Source of the DNA: Paenibacillus harenae DSM 16969
Lineage (GTDB): Bacteria; Bacillota; Bacilli; Paenibacillales; Paenibacillaceae
Reading direction: 5' to 3'
NCBI RefSeq assembly: GCF_000422465.1
Contig: NZ_KE383842.1
Span: 951,845-1,015,844 of the forward strand
DNA length: 64,000 nucleotides
The notes beneath the pieces were generated by a model that saw only the letters and a list, made by a program, of their open reading frames with translations, did not search any database and was not told the DNA's origin. The translations under genes were made by a program, and so were the position numbers. Shown here piece by piece: positions 1-8,256 of this stretch. Position 1 is the first letter of the stretch; every line of letters begins with the position of its first letter.

Positions 1-1
1 C

Positions 2-1249
2 GAAGAAGAAGTGATTGCCAACAAGGTCACTCTTATGCTGGAGAATCCCAGAATTCAGAGCAGCCGAGGACTCAATACGCCGGAGCTGCTCAACGAATAT
101 TATAACGTGAACGAAATGATTCGTATTATCGTACCGAATAATAGAGTCGTGAATATTACAGGCTCCGATCCGCTTCTCTTGCAGCTTCCGGCAGCGTTTG
201 AGGCCCAGCATACGACCGGCAAGATTATGAAGGGCGGGGAGCGCATCTTGTATATGCGCGTCCCCCTTTACGAGGGAAACCGCGTCATTGCGATGCTTGA
301 GATTAACCGTATCCTGGATGAGCTGGATAACTACCTGCAGGTGCTTGTCGCTGCGCTTAGCATAACGAGCGGCGGCGCGATTTTGTTTGCGATATTCGGT
401 ACCTATTGGTTTACATCCAGACTGACGGCGCCCATTCAACAGATGGTCAATACGATGCGTGAGATCGACCGGAGCGGGAAGCTGAGGCAGATTGAGCTGA
501 GCAACCGCGAAGAGTCTGCAGAGCTGCTTCAGCTCGTCCGCGCTTTTAATCAAATGATCGGGCGGCTCGACCGGACGTTCGCGAAGCAGAAGCAGTTCGT
601 CGCCGACGCGTCTCATGAGCTGAAGACGCCGCTGACGGTAATCAGCAGCTATGCCGGCATGTTGAAGCGCTGGGGACGCGATGATGAAAGCTTGCGCGAC
701 GAAGCGATCGAGGCGATCGACAAAGAAGCGAACCGGCTGCAAAATTTGACAAAATCGATGTTGATGCTTGCCGAGGCCGAACAAGAGGATTGGCTGAAGC
801 TGGAGCTTTTTGATGTCGTCCAAGTGGTTGATGAGCTTTCCACGATGCTGCAGACGACTTTCGGACGGCCGATTCGGGTCAAAGCGTTCTCGAAGGTGGT
901 CAAGATGGTGGGCGACAAGGATAAAATAAGGCAGTTGCTCGTCATATTGCTCGACAATGCGATCAAGTATTCGAAGGATCCGATCGATGTCACCGTAACG
1001 CTCGTAAGAAATATTGTTAAGATCGAGGTTAAGGACAAAGGAATGGGCATTCCGGAGAATGAGATCCCGCATCTGTTCGAAAGGTTCTACCGCGTTGACG
1101 GCGCAAGAAGCCGCGCGACCGGCGGAGTCGGGCTGGGATTATCCATTGCGAAGCGGATCATTGATCTGCACGAAGGCAAGGTCGATGTATTCAGCTTGCC
1201 GGATCTTGGTACGACGATCACTTTGCAATTCAAGCAGCGCAAGCAATAA
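2..1249 (+). CDS. Sensor histidine kinase, 5'-truncated by window edge
   Basis: Membrane-bound sensor kinase of a two-component system. The frame is open to the first bases, so the true start and the first TM segment lie upstream. Visible in order: the end of an extracytoplasmic sensor region, a TM helix about 36 residues before the HAMP linker (around bases 330-410), HAMP, a HisKA dimerisation helix with the phospho-accepting His in DASHELKTPL (about base 610), then HATPase_c with N box DNAIKYSKDP, G1 box DKGMGIPENE and G2 box GVGLGLSIAKR. All catalytic motifs are intact and the C-terminus is complete. The layout resembles CssS/ArlS-like EnvZ-class kinases. Its response regulator is expected just upstream, outside the window, so the stimulus cannot be told. 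A nitrilase-family gene starts 24 bases downstream. Confidence 0.93.
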   Translation, partial: EEEVIANKVTLMLENPRIQSSRGLNTPELLNEYYNVNEMIRIIVPNNRVVNITGSDPLLLQLPAAFEAQHTTGKIMKGGERILYMRVPLYEGNRVIAMLEINRILDELDNYLQVLVAALSITSGGAILFAIFGTYWFTSRLTAPIQQMVNTMREIDRSGKLRQIELSNREESAELLQLVRAFNQMIGRLDRTFAKQKQFVADASHELKTPLTVISSYAGMLKRWGRDDESLRDEAIEAIDKEANRLQNLTKSMLMLAEAEQEDWLKLELFDVVQVVDELSTMLQTTFGRPIRVKAFSKVVKMVGDKDKIRQLLVILLDNAIKYSKDPIDVTVTLVRNIVKIEVKDKGMGIPENEIPHLFERFYRVDGARSRATGGVGLGLSIAKRIIDLHEGKVDVFSLPDLGTTITLQFKQRKQ

Positions 1250-1273
1250 CTACGGCAACGGAGGGGAAGCCGG

Positions 1274-2134
1274 ATGAAGTTTCGCACGGCAGCGGTACAA
1301 TATCATTTGGAGGACATCGGCTCGTTCGAGCAATTCGCGGAGCAGGTGACGCATTATGTGCGGAACGCTTCCGAATACGGCGTTCAGTTTATTTTGTTTC
1401 CCGAATTTATGACGACGCAATTGCTATCCATCGGAGACGGGAGGGGGCGTGCGCTTCCGATCGGGCGATTGCCCGATTTTACGGAAGCTTATTTGCATTT
1501 GTTCACTTCATTAGCGAAGGAGTACGGCATATCCATCGTCGGTGGAACGCATGTTGTAGAGATGGAGGATGGCAAGCGCAGAAATGCCGCGCATCTGTTC
1601 CACCCGGACGGGAAGGTCGACGTGCAGCACAAAATTCATTTGACCCCCACCGAGGTAAGCGAATGGAATATGTCTCCGGGCGAAGGCCTGGACGTTTTCG
1701 AAACGCCGTTTGGCACGATTGCGATGCTTACCTGCTACGATATCGAGTTTCCTGAAATCGTTCGTATGGCGCGGGCGAAGGGAGCGGACGTCATTTTCTG
1801 CCCTTCCTGTACGGACGACAGGCACGGCTTCTACCGGGTCAGGTACTGCTGCCATGCAAGAGCGGTTGAGAACCAGGTATATATCGTAACTACGGGGACG
1901 GTCGGTTCACTTCGCAAGGTTGATTTCATGCGCGCCAATTTCGGCCAGGCTGCGGTCATCGCACCGAATGACATCCCTTTCCCGCCTGCAGGCATCTTAT
2001 GCGAAGGAGTCGTCAATGACGATATGCTGGTTGTCGCGGATCTTGATCTTGCGCTTCTGGAGGAAGTAAGGGTTAAGGGCTCGGTTACGACCTGGCGCGA
2101 TCGCCGAACTGATTTATATCCCGACTGGAGCTGA
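1274..2134 (+). CDS. Carbon-nitrogen hydrolase (nitrilase superfamily amidase)
   Basis: Cytosolic nitrilase-superfamily enzyme of 286 residues, expected to cleave a non-peptide C-N bond (amide, carbamoyl or nitrile). The Glu-Lys-Cys triad is present: E44 in FPEF, K120 in HKIHLTP and C154 in LTCYDIEFPE. The length is normal for a single-domain amidase of this family. ATG 1274 lies 10 bases after GGAGGGG. It leads a run of same-strand genes with two acetyltransferases and a PhnP-like hydrolase. The substrate cannot be predicted; an omega-amidase or N-carbamoyl hydrolase role is possible. Family assignment is firm. Confidence 0.9.
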   Translation: MKFRTAAVQYHLEDIGSFEQFAEQVTHYVRNASEYGVQFILFPEFMTTQLLSIGDGRGRALPIGRLPDFTEAYLHLFTSLAKEYGISIVGGTHVVEMEDGKRRNAAHLFHPDGKVDVQHKIHLTPTEVSEWNMSPGEGLDVFETPFGTIAMLTCYDIEFPEIVRMARAKGADVIFCPSCTDDRHGFYRVRYCCHARAVENQVYIVTTGTVGSLRKVDFMRANFGQAAVIAPNDIPFPPAGILCEGVVNDDMLVVADLDLALLEEVRVKGSVTTWRDRRTDLYPDWS

Positions 2135-2197
2135 CTATTCCCGATCTTTTGACAAGCCGGTACGAAGGGAGGGACTGTTCTGCGCAAAGAACTGTAT

Positions 2198-2839
2198 TTG
2201 TACGTAGACGGAAAACCTCAAAGAGCCGTTATCCGCAATTATGGGAGACCCGATTTTCAATCCATGATCGATGTGCAGAGAGCCAGCTTCCCGCCGCCTT
2301 TTCCGGAAGAGCTTTGGTGGAACGAGGAACAATTGAACGAGCATGTTACCCGTTTCCCCGAAGGAGCGATATGCGCGGAAATCGAAGGGCGGTTAATCGG
2401 TTCGATGACGGGACTGATCGTGGCTTTGAAGGATAACGGACATTCGCATGATTGGGAGTCGATCACCGGGGGCGGATATATCCGCAACCATAATCCGGAC
2501 GGGGACACCCTATATGTCGTCGATATTTGCGTCATACCGGAGTATCGCCAGTCAGGCATCGGCAAGTGGCTGATGCAGACGATGTACGAGACGGTTGTAC
2601 AGCATGGGCTCCTCAGACTGCTCGGTGGCGGGCGGATGCCGGGATACGGCGCGCGTAAGCTTGAGGTTTCGCCTGAACAATATTTGGAAAACGTGCTGAT
2701 GGGTATATGGAAGGACCCCGTAATCAGTTTTTTGCTGCGCTGCGGCCGTATGCCGGTTGGCATTGCGCGAAATTATTTGGAAGATGAGCAATCCGGGAAC
2801 CATGCCGTTCTTATGGAATGGCGCAATCCGTTTAAATGA
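2198..2839 (+). CDS. GNAT family N-acetyltransferase
   Basis: GNAT-fold acyltransferase of about 213 residues. The acetyl-CoA binding motif A region is seen as VVDICVIPEYRQSGIGKWLM (residues about 107-126), with the R/Q-x-x-G-x-G/A pattern as RQSGIG. The acceptor is unknown. The annotated TTG at 2198 is about 24 bases from the only good Shine-Dalgarno (AAGGGAGGGA, 2165-2174). The frame is open upstream to a stop at 2150, and CTG at 2180 lies 5 bases after that site. Translation may therefore start at a non-canonical CTG, adding six residues. It lies between the amidase and a second GNAT gene. Confidence 0.82.
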   Translation: MYVDGKPQRAVIRNYGRPDFQSMIDVQRASFPPPFPEELWWNEEQLNEHVTRFPEGAICAEIEGRLIGSMTGLIVALKDNGHSHDWESITGGGYIRNHNPDGDTLYVVDICVIPEYRQSGIGKWLMQTMYETVVQHGLLRLLGGGRMPGYGARKLEVSPEQYLENVLMGIWKDPVISFLLRCGRMPVGIARNYLEDEQSGNHAVLMEWRNPFK

Positions 2840-2855
2840 AGGAGAGGGCATTCAT

Positions 2856-3530
2856 TTGTTAACTTATCATCGCATTACTTCCATTCGAGACCCGTATTTC
2901 GGTTCCTTACATAAGCTGCTTCAAACCATATTCCCGCCGGAGGAAGTTCTTGCTTACGAGCTATGGAAGGAACCGTTGGAGGACCCGTCGATCCATGTGT
3001 ATGCAGCCATATACGAAGGCGAGGTCGTAGGCTCGACGGAGTACCGGTATTATCCCGAACTTCGGGTAGCAATGACTGACTTTACAATTATCGGTAAAGC
3101 GCAGCTCGGTATCGGTCGTTTCTTGCTGCGGAACCGAGAGCGCGACTTGCAGCGGCTAGCCGAGCAATCGGGTACGACGTCCATTGGGATGTTCGCCGAG
3201 ATCTATGACCCGTTCCGGGCGGCAGACCATTCGTTCGGGGGCATATCGCCGATGAATCCGTATGTCCGCCGTGAAGTATTGTCGCATATCGGCTACAAAC
3301 GATTAAATTTATCCTATGTGCATCCCTCTTGGGATCATGCAGGCGAAGCCGTAACCGAGCTCGACCTTGGCTTCCTGCCTGCGGACGATGGGCAACAAAC
3401 GATTGATGCGTCTCTTGTTGCGTCATTCCTGGAGGGCTACTATTCGGCACTCCCGAATAAGCCGGAGCAGTGGCATAGCATGATGGATCATATCCGGGCA
3501 TCGGAGACGATTGAGCTGCTGCCCCTATGA
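2856..3530 (+). CDS. GNAT-like acetyltransferase
   Basis: A 224-residue protein with GNAT character: an internal segment ending QLGIGRFLLRNRERDLQ resembles motif A, and the upstream part shares the alternating strand/helix layout of the family. TTG at 2856 is chosen because AAGGAGAGGG (2839-2848) precedes it by 7 bases. A longer open frame from 2757 would overlap the previous gene without a ribosome site. Its stop overlaps the next start as ATGA, so translation is coupled to the PhnP-like gene. The acceptor is unknown, and the fold assignment is less certain than for the preceding gene. Confidence 0.75.
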   Translation: MLTYHRITSIRDPYFGSLHKLLQTIFPPEEVLAYELWKEPLEDPSIHVYAAIYEGEVVGSTEYRYYPELRVAMTDFTIIGKAQLGIGRFLLRNRERDLQRLAEQSGTTSIGMFAEIYDPFRAADHSFGGISPMNPYVRREVLSHIGYKRLNLSYVHPSWDHAGEAVTELDLGFLPADDGQQTIDASLVASFLEGYYSALPNKPEQWHSMMDHIRASETIELLPL

Positions 3531-4303
3531 CAAAGCTAATTTTCCGCGGTACAGGCGACTCCATGGGCGTGCCGCGCGTTTATTGCAGATGCGAAGTATG
3601 TGAGGAAGCAAGAACGACGAATACGAACCGGCGCTACCGGTCTTCCATGCAAATCGAGGACCGCGAAGCAGGCACCATATGGATTGATTGCGGACCGGAT
3701 TGGGGAAAGCAGATGGAACAGGCTTCGTTGATTGAGATTGACACGATGCTCATCACCCACGCGCATTTCGACCATATCGGCGGCTTGCCGGAGTGGGCCG
3801 ACGCCTGCCGCTGGCAGAAGAAACGCGGCGTAGCTTACGCTCCTTCCGAGGTTATCCAGGAAATTTCGGCACGGTTTCCGTGGCTTGCCAATCAAATCTC
3901 GTTCCAGTCTTTTGACGAAGCGATCACGCTCGGCAGCTGGAGAGTTTCCAGCTGGCGCGTTAACCATGGCAAGAACGGCTACGCGTACGCGTTCTTGTTC
4001 GAGCATAGGTCGAACGGTTATAAATGGGCTTACTGCTCCGATTCCATCGGGCTGACGGAGGATCAGCAGAAGCCGCTGTTCGGACTCGATCTGCTGGTGC
4101 TCGGCACCAGCTTCTATCATGAACCATTTGCTTATGAAACCCGGTCTGTCTACGATGTGACGGAAGCGGTCGAGCTAACGGCGAAGTGGGGGGTCAAGCG
4201 CACCTTGCTTACGCATTTGTCGCATGATATTGACCAGAGGAAACACTATCCGCTACCGGATACGATGCAATTCGCCAATACCGGTCTGACTCTTACTATA
4301 TAA
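3527..4303 (+). CDS. MBL-fold metallo-hydrolase, PhnP-like
   Basis: Metallo-beta-lactamase-fold phosphodiesterase/hydrolase, 258 residues. The metal ligands are in HAHFDHIGG (H78, H80, D82, H83), with further His in VNHGKNG and LTHLSHD. An N-terminal Cys cluster (C20, C22, C25) matches the structural zinc site of PhnP (phosphoribosyl cyclic phosphodiesterase). No other phn genes are visible, so an actual role in phosphonate metabolism is unproven; tRNase Z-like or general cyclic phosphodiesterase activity is an alternative. The start overlaps the preceding stop by ATGA, and a strong terminator follows at 4323. Confidence 0.87.
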   Translation: MTKLIFRGTGDSMGVPRVYCRCEVCEEARTTNTNRRYRSSMQIEDREAGTIWIDCGPDWGKQMEQASLIEIDTMLITHAHFDHIGGLPEWADACRWQKKRGVAYAPSEVIQEISARFPWLANQISFQSFDEAITLGSWRVSSWRVNHGKNGYAYAFLFEHRSNGYKWAYCSDSIGLTEDQQKPLFGLDLLVLGTSFYHEPFAYETRSVYDVTEAVELTAKWGVKRTLLTHLSHDIDQRKHYPLPDTMQFANTGLTLTI

Positions 4304-4322
4304 TTTCTTCAAATGCGCGATT

Positions 4323-4351
4323 GCCGGGTTGACAACCGACCCGGCTTTTTT
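4323..4351 (+). terminator. Rho-independent terminator after the PhnP-like gene
   Basis: GCCGGGT (4323-4329) pairs with ACCCGGC (4339-4345) around a 9-base loop, followed by six T. It closes the 1.3-4.3 kb gene run. A TTGACA hexamer is embedded in the loop side of the hairpin. Confidence 0.9.
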
Positions 4352-4358
4352 GTACATT
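4329..4358 (+). promoter_or_regulatory. Possible sigma-A promoter inside the terminator
   Basis: TTGACA at 4329-4334 and TACATT at 4353-4358 are 18 bases apart. The -35 is perfect and the -10 matches four of six. It would drive the structured RNA that follows. The overlap with the terminator means the -35 could be coincidental. Confidence 0.4.
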
Positions 4359-4364
4359 TATGAA

Positions 4365-4590
4365 GTAAGGCATGAAAGGGGAAATTTTAATGTTTGCTGG
4401 TGTCCATAACTCATAAATTGGATATGGTCAGTTGATTAACTGGTCTTGCTAATGAGCAGTCGCGCAAAAAAAACACGCTGCAGCAGGGCTTATTTTGTCA
4501 TCTGACGCCAAGAGTTCTGGACATGAGGATTTCCGCCTGAATGCTATTCGACACAGGCCTAATCACCGTGCTCATAAGCACGGTTTTTTT
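4365..4590 (+). ncRNA. Candidate structured small RNA or leader upstream of mutS2-like gene
   Basis: A 440-base gap with no credible gene holds a stretch with RNA-like structure. TGTCCATAACTC (4401-4412) can pair with GAGTTCTGGACA (4512-4523), 11 of 12 pairs. Between them, CAGTT-GATT-AACTG and TGCT-AATG-AGCA form small hairpins. GCCTG/CAGGC forms another hairpin near 4531-4553. The stretch ends in a terminator at 4566-4590. I cannot match it to 6S RNA, a T-box or a known riboswitch. It could be a free small RNA of about 220 bases or part of the leader of the next gene. Confidence 0.4.
4566..4590 (+). terminator. Terminator ending the candidate small RNA
   Basis: CCGTGCT (4566-4572) pairs with AGCACGG (4577-4583) over a CATA tetraloop, followed by seven T. 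No gene lies between it and the previous terminator, which argues for a transcribed RNA. Confidence 0.88.
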
Positions 4591-4666
4591 GTACCCTTTT
4601 TCTTGTATGCGCCTATGCGCGTATTCAATGAGAGCAGGTACGGATAGGGGCATATACGTCGATCAA

Positions 4667-4709
4667 GACAGGAATGGAGCGCACTCGCGTTCTGTTCCTG
4701 TCTTTTTTA
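4667..4709 (+). terminator. Very strong terminator hairpin just before the mutS2-like ribosome site
   Basis: A 16-bp stem (4667-4682 with 4687-4702, three G-U pairs) closes on an ACTC loop and runs into TTTTTT. It ends only about 18 bases before the AAAGGAGG of the next gene, with no obvious promoter in between. Attenuation of the mutS2-like gene is therefore plausible. Confidence 0.85.
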
Positions 4710-4743
4710 TTTATTTTCCGCATAACAAAGGAGGATTTAACAA

Positions 4744-6696
4744 GTGATGAATGAAGCGTCGTGGAGAAGATTGGAATTCGATAAGGTGAAGGAAAACGTC
4801 ATTCGGCATACGGTCTCGCCTGCAGGGAAGGCGCTGGCAGAGCGTCTCGAACCTAGCACGAAACAACGGCAAATTGAATCGTGGCTGCAGGAGACAGAGG
4901 AAGCGTCCGAATTGCTGGCGAGCGGGGCGAGTATTCCGCTGTCCGCAATGGACGGGATTGATCCCTTTATGGCGTTGCTAGGCAAAGGACGCATATACAA
5001 CGAGACGGAGCTGGATCAGCTGTCGGTATGGCTGACGTCGGTGGTGCAAATGAAGAAATATATGAACAGCAAACGCCATATTGCGCCGACGATTGCCGGT
5101 TATGCGGAATCGATGTACGATTGTCCGGCATTGCGCGAGGAGCTGAACCGATCCATCCGGTACGGCCAGCTAACCGACCAGGCGAGCGCCGATCTCTCTT
5201 ATATCCGCAGGCATATCTACGCTTCCGAAGATAAAATTCAGAAAAAAATGGAGCATGCGCTGCATAAGTATCGAACAGCGCTGCAGGAGCCCGTTATCAG
5301 CAAACGTCGCGACCGGTTCGTCATCGCCGTGAAGCGGGAGCTGAGAAAGCAGGTTCCCGGCACGGTGTGGGATGAATCATCAAGCGGACAGACATTATTC
5401 GTAGAACCGCTTGACGCAGCGGAGCTTCAGGTGGAGCTGCAGCAATGGAAGGCGGAAGAGGAACGGGAGCGTACGATTATTTTGGCAAAGCTGTCCGAGC
5501 TGGCGGAGTCCTTCTCGTTCGAGCTGCACCGAAACGTGGAAGCGATGGCGACGTTTGATTTCATCACTGCCCGAGCGAAGCTGTCGCGTTCTTATGACGG
5601 CAAGCGCATTGCGCTCTCGGATCAGCCGGTCATTCGGCTCAGAGGGGCGCGTCACCCATTGCTGGGGAAGGATAGCGTCGCTTTAAACGTAGAGCTTGGG
5701 TATGATTGGAAACAGCTGATTATTACAGGCCCCAATACAGGCGGCAAGACCGTTACGCTGAAAACGATCGGGCTGTTTGCGCTGATGGTCCAATCCGGCC
5801 TGCTCGTTCCGGCTGAGAGCGGCAGCGTTATCGGCGTATTCCAGCATATCATCGCGGATGTGGGCGATGGTCAAAGTTTGGAACAGTCGTTAAGCACCTT
5901 CTCCTCGCACATTACCGTTCTGAAGGAAATGATGAAGTTCGCAGGCCCGAGAGCGCTGCTGCTGCTCGATGAGCTGGCGGCTGGGACGGATCCTTCCGAA
6001 GGGATCGCGTTGTCGATCGCCCTGCTTGAACAGCTGCTTGAGCGGGGGGCGCTTGCCGCGGCGACCACGCATTTTAACGAAATAAAATCGTTCGCCGCAC
6101 GGACGGCCGGTTGCCAGAATGGAAAAATGGCATTCGATCCGGAAACGCTAAAGCCCCTTTACCGTTTGGAGATCGGCGAAGCTGGGGACAGTCATGCTTT
6201 TGCTATTGCAAGAAGGTTTGGTCTGTCCGAGGATGTCATGCTGCGTGCCGAACAGCTTCTCGTACGGAAGCAACATCCGGTTGACAGCGGAGCAGGGCAA
6301 GCGCTGGAGCATGCTGCGCCCGCCAAGACGGCCATGGCTGCACCTGCGAGGCCGGCGGAGCCCAAGGCTGAGAAGCTTGAAGATGCGGCAAAACCCAAGA
6401 AGAAGCCCTTCGAGAAGGGCGACGCCGTATGGATATATCCTTTGAAAAGGGCGGGAGTCGTATTTCGGCCGGCGGATGAACGGGGAAATGTCATCGTTCA
6501 AATCCAGGAGCAGAAGCTTACCTTTAACCATAAGCGGCTTAAGCTGTATATCGCAAAAACTGAGCTTTATCCCGGCGAGGAGTACGATCTGGATATCGTA
6601 TTTGAATCGAAGGAAAACAGGAAGGCGCGCAATCTGATGAACAGGAAGTATGTAGAAGGCCTTACGATCGTTACGCCGGAGGAAGATATGTATTAA
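4744..6696 (+). CDS. MutS2-like ATPase lacking the Smr domain
   Basis: MutS-family DNA-binding ATPase, 650 residues. The N-terminal coiled-coil/clamp region (about 1-310) is followed by the ATPase: Walker A ITGPNTGGKTVTLK (about 327-340), Walker B LLLLDELAAGTDPSEG and the usual His after ATTHF. After a basic Ala/Pro/Lys linker (about 510-555) there is a KOW-like strand region (EKGDAVWIYPLKRAGVV), and the protein then ends. Canonical MutS2 is about 780 residues and carries a C-terminal Smr nuclease domain; here that domain is absent, with no frameshift nearby. The gene is therefore a shortened paralogue, probably acting at stalled ribosomes or recombination intermediates without nicking. GTG 4744 lies 9 bases from AAAGGAGG; ATG 4747 is the alternative start. 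Confidence 0.9.
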   Translation: MMNEASWRRLEFDKVKENVIRHTVSPAGKALAERLEPSTKQRQIESWLQETEEASELLASGASIPLSAMDGIDPFMALLGKGRIYNETELDQLSVWLTSVVQMKKYMNSKRHIAPTIAGYAESMYDCPALREELNRSIRYGQLTDQASADLSYIRRHIYASEDKIQKKMEHALHKYRTALQEPVISKRRDRFVIAVKRELRKQVPGTVWDESSSGQTLFVEPLDAAELQVELQQWKAEEERERTIILAKLSELAESFSFELHRNVEAMATFDFITARAKLSRSYDGKRIALSDQPVIRLRGARHPLLGKDSVALNVELGYDWKQLIITGPNTGGKTVTLKTIGLFALMVQSGLLVPAESGSVIGVFQHIIADVGDGQSLEQSLSTFSSHITVLKEMMKFAGPRALLLLDELAAGTDPSEGIALSIALLEQLLERGALAAATTHFNEIKSFAARTAGCQNGKMAFDPETLKPLYRLEIGEAGDSHAFAIARRFGLSEDVMLRAEQLLVRKQHPVDSGAGQALEHAAPAKTAMAAPARPAEPKAEKLEDAAKPKKKPFEKGDAVWIYPLKRAGVVFRPADERGNVIVQIQEQKLTFNHKRLKLYIAKTELYPGEEYDLDIVFESKENRKARNLMNRKYVEGLTIVTPEEDMY

Positions 6697-6705
6697 AGCA
6701 GCGCG

Positions 6706-6738
6706 AAACAGCCAAGATCCCGAAGATCTTGGCTGTTT
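6706..6738. terminator. Bidirectional terminator between convergent genes
   Basis: A 14-bp perfect stem (6706-6719 with 6725-6738) has A-rich and T-rich outer ends, so it can serve both the mutS2-like gene and the convergent thiamine pyrophosphokinase gene. Confidence 0.82.
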
Positions 6739-6754
6739 GCATGCGGAAGAGCCG

Positions 6755-7393
6755 TTAATCGCGGCTTTGAATAATTAAGAGCCGGCCTTCGCTGATCCGA
6801 ATGGTTCCGGAAGAAGTAAGCAGCACGTTGCTGATTCCGAGCGATTGACCGATGGACAGCGTCGCATCTGTGAGCGGATATTGAAAGCCCGTAAGCGTAA
6901 TTCCTTTCACCCTCATCGACAAGGGCAGCAAGGAGACATTGGGGAAGCCTTGTTTCTGTATCTTCATTTCGTTTTGGGTCAGCATGATTATGTTATGTTC
7001 GTCGATAATGGCCGCCCGGACATTTTGCTCGGCTGCAAGCGCAAGCAGATGGACGTTCGCAAGCGAATGGTCGAACCTTGTTCCTAGCGCCCCGAGCAGC
7101 ACTAGCTCTTGAGGCTTAAGGTCCAAAGCTAACCGGAATGCCATCTCGGTATCGGTATAATCCTTGTCGACCGGATCGCAGGCGATGGTCTGACCGCTGC
7201 TGCTCCGGATCGAAGCCAGCTCTTCTTCGGTTACCGAATCGAAATCCCCGATCGATATATCGGGCCGAAGACCTTGCGCAACGAGGAAATGTGCGCCGCT
7301 GTCCGCTCCTATCAGCATATCGCCCGATTGTATATATTCCAGGGCCCAGGGCCCTAATTGACCGCCTGTACAGATGACGATGCGCTGCTGCAT
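6755..7393 (-). CDS. thiN: Thiamine diphosphokinase
   Basis: Transfers pyrophosphate from ATP to thiamine, making thiamine diphosphate, the cofactor of the PdhA enzyme encoded further on. At 212 residues it has the normal family length. Signature segments are GADSGAHFL, DISIGDFDSV, KDYTDTEMAF and LGALGTRFDHSLAN, which form the ATP and thiamine sites. The ATG at 7393 is chosen over upstream frame extension because AGAGAGGA precedes it by about 7 bases. It is monocistronic and convergent with the mutS2-like gene. In Bacillus the same enzyme (thiN/yloS) lies near ribosome genes, so the position differs. Confidence 0.93.
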   Translation of the reverse strand: MQQRIVICTGGQLGPWALEYIQSGDMLIGADSGAHFLVAQGLRPDISIGDFDSVTEEELASIRSSSGQTIACDPVDKDYTDTEMAFRLALDLKPQELVLLGALGTRFDHSLANVHLLALAAEQNVRAAIIDEHNIIMLTQNEMKIQKQGFPNVSLLPLSMRVKGITLTGFQYPLTDATLSIGQSLGISNVLLTSSGTIRISEGRLLIIQSRD

Positions 7394-7563
7394 GAATAAG
7401 TCCTCTCTTCTTGTAGGGGGAATGTACCGCATTCTAAGTATAAATCCTTTTGATCCATAATAACTAGAGTTTGATTTACGGTAAGCCGAACCGATTAAGG
7501 ATATGGCGAAATTTGTCGTTGCGGAACCCGGTTCTCCCAGCTAAAATGGGGAAGGAAGTGCCG

Positions 7564-8256
7564 ATGACAATTGTCGGCGAAACGGACGGAAAGCGGGGGA
7601 GTTTGGCGGTGGATATGGATATTTTCGGCATATTCAGCATTATCGGCACGATTGCCTTCGCAGTCAGCGGAGCGATCGTGGCGATGGAGGAGGAATACGA
7701 TATTTTGGGCGTGTTCGTACTCGGGCTGGTAACGGCATTCGGCGGTGGGGTCGTTCGTAATTTGTTAATCGGCATGCCGGTAACGTCGCTTTGGAGCCAG
7801 GGCTATTTGCTTAAAATTGCGATTATCGCAATGACGGTTGCCTTCTTGCTGCCTGTCGCATGGATTCAGCGTTGGCGGCGGAGCGAAGCCTTTTTCGATG
7901 CAATCGGCTTATCTGCCTTTGCGATCCAGGGGGCGCTGTACGCGACTCAAATGAAGCATCCGCTCAGTGCGGTCCTGGTTGCCGCTATGTTGACCGGTAT
8001 AGGCGGCGGCATTATCCGCGACGTGCTCGCCGGACGGAAACCGCTTGTTTTGAAAGATGAAATATACGCGGTATGGGCGATGCTGGCGGGACTTGCGATC
8101 GGAATCGGATGGTTTCAGACGACGTTTGAGTTATTATTTCTATTTGTCGTCATTATTACATTTCGGATGCTGTCGGTCTATTTCAAATGGAAGCTGCCGA
8201 GACGATCGCTTCGAACGGCTATTATTGAAACGGAGAGGAAGGGAGAAGTGCAGTGA
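7564..8256 (+). CDS. TRIC cation channel family membrane protein (YadS/UPF0126 type)
   Basis: Seven-helix inner-membrane protein of about 230 residues built from two three-helix repeats plus one. The Gly-rich repeats FGGGVVRNLLIG and IGGGIIRDVLAG are the diagnostic TRIC motifs; the Lys/Arg-facing kinks lie there. Prokaryotic TRIC proteins conduct monovalent cations as trimers. ATG 7564 follows GGGAAGGAAG by 5 bases; a GTG near 7609 or ATG 7615 would give the more usual family start (MDIFGIFSIIG). The next gene overlaps it by four bases, so the two are co-translated. Confidence 0.88.
   Translation: MTIVGETDGKRGSLAVDMDIFGIFSIIGTIAFAVSGAIVAMEEEYDILGVFVLGLVTAFGGGVVRNLLIGMPVTSLWSQGYLLKIAIIAMTVAFLLPVAWIQRWRRSEAFFDAIGLSAFAIQGALYATQMKHPLSAVLVAAMLTGIGGGIIRDVLAGRKPLVLKDEIYAVWAMLAGLAIGIGWFQTTFELLFLFVVIITFRMLSVYFKWKLPRRSLRTAIIETERKGEVQ

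Noticed and set aside
4365..4590. 6S RNA, T-box or known riboswitch
   Set aside because: No T-box AGGGTGG-type antiterminator core or aptamer signature that I know is present, and the closing-stem/bulge pattern of 6S RNA could not be confirmed.
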